Of a DNA stretch of 64,000 nt, positions 42,836-53,872 are shown piece after piece. Below the pieces are notes generated by a model. It was not told the origin of the DNA, made no database searches, and saw only the letters and a list, made by a program, of their open reading frames with translations. The position numbers were made by a program, and so were the translations under genes. The number at the start of each line of letters is the position of its first letter. Position 1 is the stretch's first letter. The DNA comes from Vanrija pseudolonga (lineage: Eukaryota > Basidiomycota > Tremellomycetes > Trichosporonales > Trichosporonaceae), in contig NC_085853.1 of the NCBI RefSeq assembly GCF_020906515.1, positions 1,612,001-1,676,000 on the forward strand, in the 5' to 3' direction.

Positions 42836-45543
42836 ATGGTCAAGGCTATCGAGTCCGTCGAGGAGTTCAAGGCGCTTGTGAGTGTGGTGGGCGGGGGCAG
42901 CCGATGTTGCCCGGTGCCGTCCGTACCGTCGTAAACGTGCTCACCTTGCCCAGATCGCCGGCCCCGAGCCCGTCGTTGTCGACTTCTGGGCCACCTGGTG
43001 CGGCCCGTGCAAGCTCATCTCGCCCCACTTCAACAAGCTCGAGGAGAAGTTCCCCGGCGTCAAGTTTGTCAAGGTCGACATTGAGGAGCAGCCTGTGAGT
43101 GGGCGTGTGTCTGGGTGTGTCGTGACACTGTGACTGGGAATGAACGGTACTGGGGATGGCACTGCGGAAGGAAGGGGTGGCGAGATGGCCCATGGTTGGC
43201 TTGGCTTAGGCAGGACCGAGGTCTAGCCTCCGCTTCGACGCGGTGCGAGGAATGACGACGGCGCGAAGAAAGGAAGACGACGCGCCGAAGGGACGGGGAC
43301 GACGCGCCTTGACCTGCCTTGCCGCTTGGACGAGGCTGGAAGAAGGACGGCCCGCTCTCGATCTGCCTGCCTCTGCCACTTCGGCAACGGTCTGCGGTTG
43401 GAGACTGGTTCCTGCTCGGCGCGCACTTGCCGCCGGGAGATGGCGACGACGCGCACGGGGCTAAGGCTGGGCGCTGGCACTCGCCGAGCAGAGCACCCAC
43501 CCACCCCAGTGCCTCGACAGCCTGCGGTTGAAGACTGGTTCCTGCTCGGCGCGCACTTGCCGCCGGGAGATGGCGACGACGTGCACGGTGCTAGGGCTGG
43601 GCGGCGCTAGCGCTCGCCGAGCAGAGCAGAGCACGCACACACCCAGTGCCTATGTCGCTCGGCGACGGTGATGGGCAATCAAGCTTCTTCGCTCGGCTCG
43701 CGGCGTCGCACTCGAGTGGGGGGAACGCTGGAACGCGATGGCTGGTCGTCATCCGGCATGGCTTGGGGCATTGACTCGAGGTCGCCCACCACTGGGTCTC
43801 CTAGCCCCGGCACACCCGGCATCTCGGTCACCTGGCGCTCTTGGTATCTCGAACCGACTGCGCACCAGCGCCGAGCGACGCCGAGCGGCATGCCCAAACC
43901 AGCTTCATGGGTGTCGCTGGGGTGTGGCTGGCCTGCATTCCTGCTGCCCACCTTGGTGTTGGTCGGTGCTGGCGGTGGCGGTGCACCAGACGGTCGAGCC
44001 GTCACCCCGCGGTGTGAAGGAGACAGACGAACAAGCTATCACCCCCTGTGTGAAGGTCGCCCTACTCGTCTCCCATCACTGTTTCTCCAGTCTCGTGCTC
44101 GGTTCTCCTCATCACACTCTCCTCATCACACCCCTCCCCAACGTCCGCCGCGTCCATGGCGTCACGGCCTAGCTCGTGATCGCAACGCTGGGCCCAGGCC
44201 ACTCCACACCTTCCTGCCTGAAACGCGATGCCGTTGGCACCTCGTTTCGCAGAGACTGAAACGCTGGCCTGCAACTCAAACTGTTGTTGGTCGTGGCTTG
44301 TGTGGGTGTGTGACCTGTTGGTGCTGTGGTGCCTTCACATCCTAGCCTGGTGTGTGGTCGAAACCGTCACGGCGTGACACTTGTCACTGAGACGCGTTTG
44401 GCCCTGGGGACGCCAGTGGCGAACGCGACGACGGCTACGGCTGCACCTGATTCTCATGACGCGTCGATGTCCGCTATCACTTCCGCCGGCCTCAACACAT
44501 CAAACACGTTCCCCACACATTCCAATCACGCTTGCACTCGTCCAAGTGACGGGCGTCGAGACGACAGGAGGGGGTGACAGCATGCCTACACTGGCGTGAC
44601 TACCCAAACACCCAAACCGTGTCGGGCGTGTCGTCGTTGTTGCCACTTGTGTCCAAGTCGCGCGCGGCAGATAACACCGACACGTGGAGGGCTGTCGCTC
44701 TTCGCTCTCTTCGCGCTCTTCGACTGGGTTCAAGGTTTGGGGAAAGACGTTCGATATGGCCCACCTCGTCGTCCCGGCCGGGGCCGGACATACCGGGCTA
44801 CGTGCTCTCGGTTTGTTCTGTTCCGATGCTGTCGCCTTGTTGCGTTGATCATCACTCCTCGGCTATGGCAGCACCGCTAGCTCTGGTGGCTAGTGTGTGA
44901 TGAGTGACGAGAACACCAGGACCCACCCCACCAGGTACGGTCCCCAGACCGTTCCTTATTCCCGGGAGTCGTGCCTCGGCACTGTTGTCGGGGAACGTCT
45001 AGACTTTTGGGTGGAGTCATATGACGCTGGCCGTTTTGTTTGGCGCCAATGCCTGATTTAAGCTTCGCCAGCCTTCGCGATAGCGGGGTGGGCACGGCAA
45101 TTAGCCAGCGGCCAGTGGCGCCACACCCCCGGCCCACTGCGATATGTGTTCTCAAGTTCTCGCGGTTCCTTTGTTGGAGGAAAAAGCTACCAGTCGTCTG
45201 CGCAGTGCCTTCCATGCCTCTTCCCACAGTGTCACGACATCGCGGTTGTTGTTGTTGTTGTTGTTGTCGACGTGTTTTGGTTTTGGCTTTGCTGACAAGC
45301 CGCCCTAGGAGATTGCCCAGGAGCAGGGCATCAAGGCCATGCCTACTTTCAAGGCCTTCAAGGACGGCGAGGTCATTGACCAGCTTACCGGTGCCGTTCC
45401 GGCCAAGCTCACGGTGAGTCACCGATGTGTGCGGGCCTTGACGGCATGCCCGTTTCAAGTGCCACCCCCGTGTGATTTAGGGCGATTGCTGACAGATGTG
45501 CGTACAGGCTCTCGTCGAGAAGACCGCCGCTGTCGCGGCCTAA
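42836..45543 (+). CDS. TRX1: Thioredoxin, with a 2.2 kb intron
   Basis: Small dithiol-disulfide oxidoreductase of the cytosol or nucleus, reduced by thioredoxin reductase. Exons 42836-42877, 42954-43094, 45309-45413 and 45508-45543 give 107 residues, the normal length. The protein runs [20 protein letters not shown], then [19 protein letters not shown] with the WCGPC active site, [10 protein letters not shown], and after the large intron [20 protein letters not shown] with the conserved cis-Pro, ending [11 protein letters not shown]. Introns 1 and 3 are 76 and 94 nt. Intron 2, between EEQP and EIAQ, is 2214 nt (43095-45308), roughly thirty times the local norm. Reading through its 5' splice site meets a stop within 15 codons, so early polyadenylation would give a half-length protein lacking the cis-Pro. 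Confidence 0.94.
43392..43651 (+). repeat. Two tandem ~130-nt repeat units in the thioredoxin intron
   Basis: Unit 1 starts at 43392 and unit 2 at 43522, each with ctgcggttg followed by an almost identical stretch (gactggttcctgctcggcgc, cacttgccgccgggagatgg, cgacgac). They diverge mildly near their ends, with small insertions. The similarity is direct-repeat, and neither unit encodes a plausible domain. Confidence 0.8.
45245..45265 (+). repeat. (GTT)7 microsatellite
   Basis: Seven GTT units just inside the 3' end of the large thioredoxin intron, directly downstream of the right arm of the inverted repeat. A similar interrupted GTT tract occurs at 48011-48042. Confidence 0.8.
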
Positions 45544-46056
45544 GCCGGCGTTTGTCTCTACATGAACCCATGCATGTCGTGTGCGCGCCACCTCGGGCCG
45601 TTGTGCCCACTTGTGATAGCGTCGGAAGCACCGATATGCACAAATGTAGTGCGCAGGTCTGATGTCGGCACTGACAATGCGCTGGCGCTGGCGCAGGTGG
45701 CACGGCCGTGGAGTGGCGTTGAGGCGCATCATGCGCCACTGTGGCGGCGCGGAGATAGAGTGTGGACAAGACTTGTCCGTGTTGAATTGAAACAATCGGC
45801 TGGGGGTGGTGCTAGTGTCGGTGTGCGACACGAAGAGAGGCAGAGGCAGCGACGACGCTACGTCATGCTCGTTGCCCCGATGGATGATGGCCTCTGTTTG
45901 ACATGTGCCGACGGGTCTTGGGATGACAGCGACGGTGACGGTGCCGAGGAGGACGAGAGTGGGTCGAGAGCGGGGTGCAAGCCGATCAGTGGAGCGTGTG
46001 TGTCTGGGCCGTCCGGGGTCGTGTGTCAGAGCTGGCTCTGGCTGACTGTTTACCGA

Positions 46057-46078
46057 TGTGTGTGTGTGTGTGTGTGTG
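46057..46078. repeat. (TG)11 microsatellite
   Basis: Eleven TG units in the region between thioredoxin and RFX. It is directly followed by short gcttgctcg-type repeats. Confidence 0.8.
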
Positions 46079-46388
46079 CACTTGCTTGCTCGCTTGCTCG
46101 TCCCAGTGGGTTCCTAGGAGCTGGGTGTGTCAGTGTTTCAGATTATGCTGCAGCTGCAGCTCCACGGCCACGGGCGGCACACACTAGCCACACTAGCCCA
46201 AACTCTTCTGACGGCAGTGGTGGGCTGGTTCGTGGTTCGTGGCGAGCTGAAAAGCCGCAAAGCAAACCTTGCTGGGCACGGCCGGCCGAGCGGGGCGGTG
46301 TACGACTGGCCGGGCCTGCCCCTGGCACATGACAGCATCGGTGAGGACGGCACACGGGCCGCGGCGTGTTTTGTTTCGGGTTGCCTGG

Positions 46389-46424
46389 CCGGGTGCGTGG
46401 CCCGGTGCGTGGCCCGGTGGGTGG
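46389..46424. repeat. Three 12-nt tandem repeats
   Basis: Units ccgggtgcgtgg, cccggtgcgtgg and cccggtgggtgg lie in tandem. They are in frame with an open stretch but there is no other sign of coding. Confidence 0.7.
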
Positions 46425-46787
46425 CCGGGCCCTGATGCCTGCCTGGAGGGGTGGGTGTGGTTGCTGGTTTGGCAGCAGCATGCAGGCAATAGCCAGCCAG
46501 GCTAGCTGACTGGCTGCCTCGCTGGCTGACTGTGCCCGGCACAACCTCGGTGCAGCGCTACACGGCTGCAGCACCGCTGACGGCCTAGTAGCGTTCGATG
46601 AGCAGTGGCCTGGCCTGGGCTCGCCCACGCCACCACCTCCGCTCCGCATCGGCCGGGTGTTGCTCGCCGCTGCTGTACACTACTCGCCGCGCCGCCGCAA
46701 GCCCCGGAGTCGATCATGCCGCTTGCCGGACCGACATACCCCCGCACCGGCGGCGCCACGCCATGTACACTACAGTATGCTATGTGC

Positions 46788-46835
46788 GTGGAATGCGGCC
46801 GCTAGGCGGCGGCACGACGCCACGCCGCATTCCAC
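46788..46835. repeat. 12-bp perfect stem with 24-nt loop
   Basis: gtggaatgcggc at 46788-46799 pairs exactly with gccgcattccac at 46824-46835. The loop is GC-rich. It may be a structured transcript element or chance in GC-rich DNA. Confidence 0.6.
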
Positions 46836-47037
46836 CGCCTTGTTGCATTGCTTCTGCGCTTCTGCTGCATGCAGCTTGCACCAGCAGCGTCTTTTTTTAG
46901 TAGCTTCCGGCTGGTCTGGACCAACGAGCGCCAGCTGCAGCCTGCAACATGTGCAGGGGAGATTGCGCTGGGCCGAAACAAGGCCTCGGGGGCGTCGTGT
47001 GTACCCTGGGCTGGGTGGTGTGGCAGGTGGGCCGCCG

Positions 47038-47056
47038 GCCAGCCAGCCAGCCAGCC
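47038..47056. repeat. Short GCCA tandem repeat
   Basis: Tandem gcca units (about five) in non-coding DNA upstream of RFX, possibly variable in length between strains. Confidence 0.55.
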
Positions 47057-48010
47057 AACCAGTCGGCCATATTCTCCGTCGGCGCGCACTGTTTGTTGGC
47101 GGTGGCTTGAAGTCTACGTCCTGTGGATCTGGCCACTAGGCCGCTGCGGCGTGCTGGCATCCCTCCTGCCCACCATCCTCGTCGATTGGAACGATACCTG
47201 GGATTTGTGGGATGTGACTAGTTTGGTGCTGCTGCTGCAGGGGCAATGGCACGAGTGCCAGCACCAGCCCCAGGCGAAACTCGGATTACCCAAGCCCACC
47301 CACCCACCACCCCCCTCTCGCCCTCCCCCTCCACCCCAGCGTCATTCTCGGATCGGCTCGCGGCCCTGCATAACATAACGTCAAGTCTCGATGCAGGGCT
47401 GCGTGCCAGCTCAATTTCATACCCCTTCACCTGCCGTAAGCGCCGTTTGTGAATGTTGACAATGTGAGTGGGGTGGGGGAGGGAGACTAGGCGCCATGCG
47501 CCAGCCATGCACACCACCGCCACCACCACTGCCGATGCCCGCCCGTCACATCCTCACGTTCCACGCCGGCCAGTGCCTCTCCAGCTAGCTCACCGACAGT
47601 GTGGAACGGACACTACCCCATTACTGCATGCACTTGCTTGCTTGCTTGCAGCCAGCACCAGCACCTGCACCAATGCCAGCGCATAGCCTAGCCTAGGCCA
47701 GAGTCATGGAGCGAGAGGGGGCCGAGTGACAGACTGAGACAGCCTTGCAACGTCATGCGAGGGATCGTCATTCATTCATTGTGTGCGCCATTCCGGCAGC
47801 AGCCATCCAAGTGGTGTTTCGAATGGCCGATGGGCCCTGACGCTTGGCCCTGGCGCAGAGCATGTTTGGCTTGGGCTGGTGGGCTGGTGGGCTCCTGGGC
47901 TGAGCTGCGTGCGCTGCGAGGAGGGGGTACAAAGTTCCCGGGATTGGAGGATGGTCGCTTGGGAGAGGCTGGGGTGGAGCCGGCACCCGTTGCTGCTTCC
48001 ACTCTTCTTT

Positions 48011-48042
48011 GTTGTTGTTGTTGTTGTTATTGTTGTTGTTGT
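48011..48042. repeat. Interrupted GTT microsatellite
   Basis: GTT units broken once by ATT. It resembles the (GTT)7 tract inside the thioredoxin intron about 2.8 kb away. Confidence 0.75.
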
Positions 48043-50497
48043 CGCGACGGAGAGCCTGTTTCTCACCTCTGTTGCTCATTCCTGTGTCTCACGTCTCAGC
48101 TTGTGTTTCTTCGTCCTGTGGCTTGATGCATGTGCTTTTTTCCGGGTCGCACGTCGGTCAGGTACCCATAGCAAGAAAAACTCTCCGAGCAAGGGTGAGC
48201 GATGCGACGTCGACTTTGCAGTCCTCTGCCGGCCGTCCACTCTCTTTGTGCCACCATCTGCCGCCACCACCTCTGCCCTTGTGCCGTGTGCCATGCCGTT
48301 CTTGTTTCCTGGACGCCGCACCATAATTCCAAAACCCTTTCCTGTGTCTGTGCCCCTGACCCTGTATCATGCCACCCAATCCCCCCCCCCACTTGTTGTT
48401 GCTCTGGCTGGGCATAACGGATACGACGGTCTGGTCCCAATCCCACAAGAAATCTGCAGGGAATCAGGCTGCACTCGTGAGACGCCGCTGCCCGCAGACC
48501 GCCGCATCAGCACGAGGAGAAGGAGCAACAGGAGCCTGCCTCTGTCGCAGAGCTGCTGCCGCCGCTAAGCGCCCGCCTCCCCTCTCCTGCCATCCATCGT
48601 CACACTTGTGCACACTTTGGCTGCGGCCAGACCAGCAGACGTGCCCAAATAAACAAGGCACCACATTTACTCGCTTGTTGACACGAGTCAGTTGTGTAAA
48701 GTACGAGGACAAGTCCAGCCCAACGCAAGGCACACTTTGGACGGCTTGACATAACCCGGACCGGGTGGACAAGGGGTATGCCTACAATCCTCCGCGCGAC
48801 CGACCGACCAACGCAGAGCTTGTTTGCCCTTGCCTTCCCCTCCCTCTTACCACCCCCCCTCGGCCCTGCCTGCCCCGTGCCGTGCCGGCCGTGGCGAGCC
48901 GCCGCGCTGCTGCCGCCCTCGCCCTCGTCGTCGCCGCTCCATGCCGCCCCATGTTCTCTCGTCAAACGTCAAAACAGACTACCCCACCCCCTGGCCCTGT
49001 CCTGCCAAAGTAAAACCCACAGAGCCAAGTCACAAGTCTCGGGTGCCGCTGCTGCTATACTGCTACCGCCTCCGTCGTCGCTGCCGCCGTCGCCGCCGTG
49101 CCGTGCCCTCCATCATCTCCTCTTCCTCCCCCGCACCCAGCCCCCACCTCCCTCTGTCCCTGGGCCACGAGCCCAAGGAATCGACAAGAGACCTGACCAA
49201 AGTCCAGACAACTCCTCTTCCCCTCTTATCCACGTGCCGTTGTGCCGTCTCACGTATCACCTCGGCACCCCCAGCCTAACTCTATTGCCTGGCTCGCTCG
49301 CTCGCTCGCTCGCCTCACCTCTCGTCTCACCTCTCTCGCCTTCGGCTCCTCCTCCCCCACCCTCACCCAGCCCAGCCCACACCCGCAACCCACCGCCCCC
49401 TTCCACCGCCCCCCCTGTTTCCACCTCCCCTCGCCCTCGTCCACCTGACAAACCACAAACAGCCCCCTCTCAGCCAAGCCGCACCTTTCCCCGCCGGCCC
49501 CGTCGGCCTCGGACGCTCCTCCGTGCGGCAGTGCACTCGTGCCGCCGCCAACCTCGGCCTCGAACCTCGGACAGATCGTCCTCTGCGCTCCTCCTCCTCG
49601 TCCTCCTCATCCTCCTCGTCCTCCTTCTGTCACCCCCCTTCCAACACTAACACGACCCCTTCTTCTCAGGTGGGTGCCTGAGCCGGCAACGCCTGTCGAA
49701 CCTGTCGAGCGTCTCGCCCAAAGCAGGGCTAACGCAACGTGTAATTCATTCCTCTCTCTCTCTCGCGATAATGCAATACCAAACACTGGTGGTGCTCTCT
49801 TCAAACGGCCCAGCAGAATCCCGGCCCTTTTGCCCCAACCGACGTGGTGTTCTCCCCCTTGCGCTTCCAAAGCAAACCAACACTTTGCCCACGCCTGTGA
49901 CTACCTCGCCATCGCACACCTGGGCCTCTCTTACAAAGTGTCACCCCGACCATCTCGCCTTCCCCCTCCCTCTTCCCCACACACCACACACACACTTTCT
50001 CCAACAACCCGCCGACGCCCCTCCGACTTGATCGTCCTCGGTCGTCGTCGTCTTCTTCTTCTTCATCGCCTTGATCTCGGTCGTCGTCGTCACCACCGCC
50101 AATCACACACGGCCCGCCACTTTGGACTTTGTGTCGCGCCCCCCCTTCGTTCGACCTTGTGGCCCGTTCCTAGGCATCTGTGCTTTGCTTCTTTCGTCGT
50201 CGTCTCTAGAAACACTCCGAGCGACCAGCGGTCGCTAGCAAGTGACACACACACACCCATCGATTGCACACTGAACATACGCCTTGAAAGAGGGAGAGAA
50301 GCCAGCCCAATTCACCTCCTGAACCCCTCTCTGCACCACGAATCGACAACTCTCTCTCCTCACACTCCACCACCCCCCTCTAGCGTATCCCTACTCGGCC
50401 ACCGCACACGCAACTTGCTGTGCGGCGTGCTGTATACCACCTCTTCAACATCGCAGCCTCTCTTCTTGCATATCCTACACACCCCGCATCATCTTCC

Positions 50498-53400
50498 ATG
50501 ATGGCGGACTTTGGAGAGACACCGCCCATGCCATCGGCCCCGGGTGATTACCAACCTGGCCAGGTGGAGGCTACCGCCGGCTTCTTGAACGCCTTTGAGT
50601 CGGCAGGCCTGCCACACGGCTTCTCCCCAGCAGGCAGCGAGCACTCGTTTGCAACCGGCCTCGATCTCTCGCGTCCCAACACGAGCGGTATGCCTACAGG
50701 AGCTGGCCCGCCTCCTCTCGGTGACCTCCCTTTGGGCCCCCACGGCCCGGGCCAGATTAGTCCGGATGGCAGCCACCATCCCAGCCACCACCACCATCAC
50801 CACCACCACGGTAGTGGTCACAGCCACTCATTCTCCACTGCGTCCCTCCCATCGCTTGCTTCCTCTTCTACTTCGTTCTCTCTGGCCAGCCAGGGAGACC
50901 CGATCCCCCCACCCGGCATGTACATGCCAGGTTTGCCACCAGGAGACTACTCGCCTGGGCCAATGTTCCATGATGGCGGCAAGCCATTCGCCTACGGCCC
51001 TCCCCCGCAGATGATCCCTCCTGGCGTCCCCATGCCGCCTGGTATGGGTGTTCCGATCGGGATGGGTATGCCCCCACACTCGCTCGTCAACACCATGCCG
51101 CCTGGCCTCATCGGTCGCTCCCCTGTGGCACCACTTATGGCAGTCCTTCCGGTGAGTGTTCAATCATGCGCGTGACTTGAGTCCCCCGTGACAGACACGA
51201 AAAGATCGTGGCGCTGATCACCCCAACAGGCCCAGCAGATGCCCGTCTCAGGCAAGATGGGTCACGATCGCCACCGCAGCGCATCGCGCTCGGCCCCCTA
51301 CCACATGTCGTCACGCTCCAACTCGCTCTCTGTCAAGTCGGACATGGACGAGGAGCTCATGTCCATCTACAGCTCGGCGAGCAACACGAGCGGCTATGGC
51401 ACCTCGTGGTCCAACTCGACCAGCTTGATCGCGGGCGACATGGGTCAGATGACTTTGGAGCATCGACGGTGCGTGACCGCGTGATTCGGGTGACAAGGGG
51501 GGATGAGGCACACCCCGGCCTGTGACAGAGACTGACCCGCGCCACAGATCTTCTTCCACCCCCTTTGAGATCCCGTCGAACGTCCACCACTCTGGCAGAT
51601 CGCGGGCCCGGTCATTCTCCTTGGGCAAGATTTCCAACAGCCTCGACTTTTTGGAGACCGAGCTCGAGGTCAGCGGCCATGCTGCAGAGCGCGAGACTGC
51701 CGTTCGCACCGACCTCTCCAACAAGGCTGAGCAGGTCCGTTCTCTCAGCCCTTGTCAGCACGGAAAGGCCCGTGCCGTTTGGGCGAAGCGATGGTGAGTG
51801 CTGGGTGCTTCTCCCCCACCAGTGCGATAATCAGGAACGTCCCGATAGGGGGAGAAGAAGGGCTGGAACAAGGGGCAACGCTGACACTGAAATTCCAGGC
51901 TCAAACTCTGTTACACGCCTGTCAACGGCTTTACCGTTCCTCGCCAGGGCCTGTATCACTCGTACACCATGTCCTGCAACGACTTTGGCCTGCGCCCTAT
52001 CAACTCGGCTTCCTTTGGCAAGGTCGTCCGCTCAACGTTCCAGGGGATTAGGACGCGTCGCTTGGGCGTTCGCGGGAACAGGTTTGTCTAGGGTGTTCCT
52101 CAAGGCGGCGCACTAACATCCCGCAGCAAGTACCATTACGTGTCCCTACGCCCTGCAATCTCGACAGAAGCCCACCGGCTCAACGCCTACGGCGACTCGA
52201 GCGGCCAGCTCCACATCGCTCCTCAGGACGGTGACTTGATCGACGATCACGGTGATCAACAAGAAATACTCACCGACGATGACACCGACGAGGATGATGA
52301 GGACGATTTGGCTGACTTGTCTGAGGGGTGAGTTTTTTTTATCTATTTTTGACCATGCTGACACATCGCAGCATGCAGTACTCGGTTGCATCTGTGCACC
52401 CTTTTGTCCGCGCGAGGCACCTAGGCGCCGGTGGCGCTCGCGCACACTCGGCGCCAGATGATTCGGGAATCCTCAGGTCGGCCAGGCCGGCCTACCTCGG
52501 GCCCCAGGACGCGTCCACGCCCACTGGCGTGCACGCGGGTACCGGGACAGCTGGCCTCGGCCTGTCAGCTCTCGACCGTCCTTTCCCTCCCTTTCCGGCA
52601 GTGCCAGCCGGTGCAGACCCCGCTGTATCGCAGTTCTATGGGCGCTTCGTATCTCAGCAAGAACTCCTTTCACGCTGCGTGATTGACTCGGATTTTGATG
52701 CCTTTGAGGCAAACGTGAGTGCCAACCCGCGGAAACGTTCTAATCTGACAGAAAGCCAGTACCGCAGCTTTTGGGAGTCTCTGACCTCTGAAACGCTCCA
52801 ACTGTGCTCCCAGCAGCCACTGGCTGGCATGATTGTCGAGGGGATGGCTCTTTCATTCGATGTGAGTTTGGCCAGCTTTGAGAGAAGCAGCGCTGATATT
52901 TTTAAGCATTTTATTCTTTCTTTTGTGGACAAGATTCTTCAACCCCTCACCTCCATTGCCCATTCTTCGCTTGGTCTCCTCGCCGCAAACTTGGAGAAAG
53001 TGACCGCCGATGCTTTGGGTGGTGTTTCTGAGGACGTGTCGGGCCCGGCTGTCAAACTCGCTGGCCACACTGCAAACCTCATCGCTCGTTTCCTTGATCT
53101 TCACCAAATTACCACCGCAATCACACCTATTCTTGCGGACGGCGACCAGCTCGCTGCCATGCGTGGTTCGTGGGGCATGTTCGATACCGAGTTCATTGTT
53201 CGTCAATGCTCACTTTCTTTTGGCAAAGCCGACGCCGGCATCTTAGGTCCGATTCTCAACTCGTTTGGCAACTGGCTGAACGATGTTGGAATGGATATGG
53301 CCGCCAACCCCGTCGATCAGCTTGCATTCTGTGTTGACACTGCCCTCGCTCGGGCCGAATCGACGACCACTGGCAGGCGTTCGATTCTTTCCCTTATTCC

Positions 53401-53872
53401 CCGCACCGCATATATCAGCTCCCAAGTCATGCGTCTCTTAGTAAGTGGCAAAAAAAAGCCCCTGTTGGACAGTTTCTAACCTGTGCAGACCCTCCGCTCT
53501 GACCCAGCGTTTGGCTGGTTCCAACTCATCAAAACATGGATTGACGACTATGTCTCCATCGCGTGTCTGCGGCGGGCCGCCTTTTCACGCTCCAGTCCCA
53601 TTGTCCGCGGCGCACGGACGCCGTCGAAGCCGTCGTCGACCAGCTCGTCGACCCTGTTTAGCTCTACACCGCTTGAAGCCACTTCGAGCCACCACGGACA
53701 CCCAAACCCCAATCTTGCTATTGATACTGCCTCGGCGCACTATCAAGCCGTGCTTCCGCTGGACGGTAATGCGATCACTCCCAGACCGGCGTTTACGTCG
53801 TCTGGAGCGACTGTACCTTCTGCCGGCCAGGCCCTGACAGAGGCAACCGTGAACGGTTCCTCTTTCGTGTAA
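50498..53872 (+). CDS. RFX1: RFX-family winged-helix transcription factor
   Basis: Nuclear DNA-binding protein expected to recognise X-box palindromes. Relatives include Crt1, which represses ribonucleotide reductase and damage genes, and Sak1. Exons 50498-51151, 51230-51468, 51548-51793, 51899-52081, 52127-52327, 52372-52714, 52760-52861, 52907-53440 and 53489-53872 give 961 residues. The N-terminal third is Pro/Gly/Met-rich with a HHHHHHHHG run. The RFX domain (about residues 370-452) has ARAVWAKRWLKLCYTPVNGF, TVPRQGLYHSY, INSASFGKVVRSTFQGI and RTRRLGVRGNSKYHY, the last being near-invariant. An acidic segment (DDDTDEDDEDD) follows, and the C-terminal half resembles the RFX extended dimerisation region (FEANYRSFWESL, HFILSFVDKILQPL). 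Two 45-nt introns there are in-frame and stop-free. The start is the tandem ATGATG. Confidence 0.9.

Larger units (their letters stand above)
43095..45308 (+). other. Giant intron 2 of the thioredoxin gene
   Basis: It begins GTGAGT and ends CTGACaagccgccctAG, so both splice sites and a branch-like CTGAC are normal. Inside are a perfect 15-nt inverted repeat near the ends (43118-43132 with 45225-45239), a tandem pair of ~130-nt units (43392-43651), and a (GTT)7 run at 45245-45265. Open frames inside lack recognisable products. I see no transposase, reverse transcriptase or clear target-site duplication. Confidence 0.85.
45544..50497. other. 5 kb non-coding region upstream of the RFX gene
   Basis: No exon could be supported in this, the largest gap of the window. 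It contains simple repeats (listed separately), a 12-bp hairpin at 46788-46835 and, from about 48800 onward, a strongly C/T-rich + strand that looks like a very long leader for the RFX gene, with many upstream ATGs (for example 48824, 49242, 49539, 49771, 50420). Open frames of up to ~320 codons there are Pro/Ser-rich by composition only. An unrecognised long non-coding RNA is possible. Confidence 0.5.

Noticed and set aside
43095-45308. A DNA transposon inside the thioredoxin intron
   Set aside because: The inverted repeats would fit, but no transposase, no clear target-site duplication and no second copy are visible in the window.
45562-46332. A 256-codon frame after thioredoxin
   Set aside because: It runs through a (TG)11 microsatellite giving Cys-Val repeats, and has no family resemblance.
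48778-50501. Two long Pro/Ser/Thr-rich frames before RFX
   Set aside because: The composition follows directly from the C/T-rich strand; they look like leader sequence, not protein.
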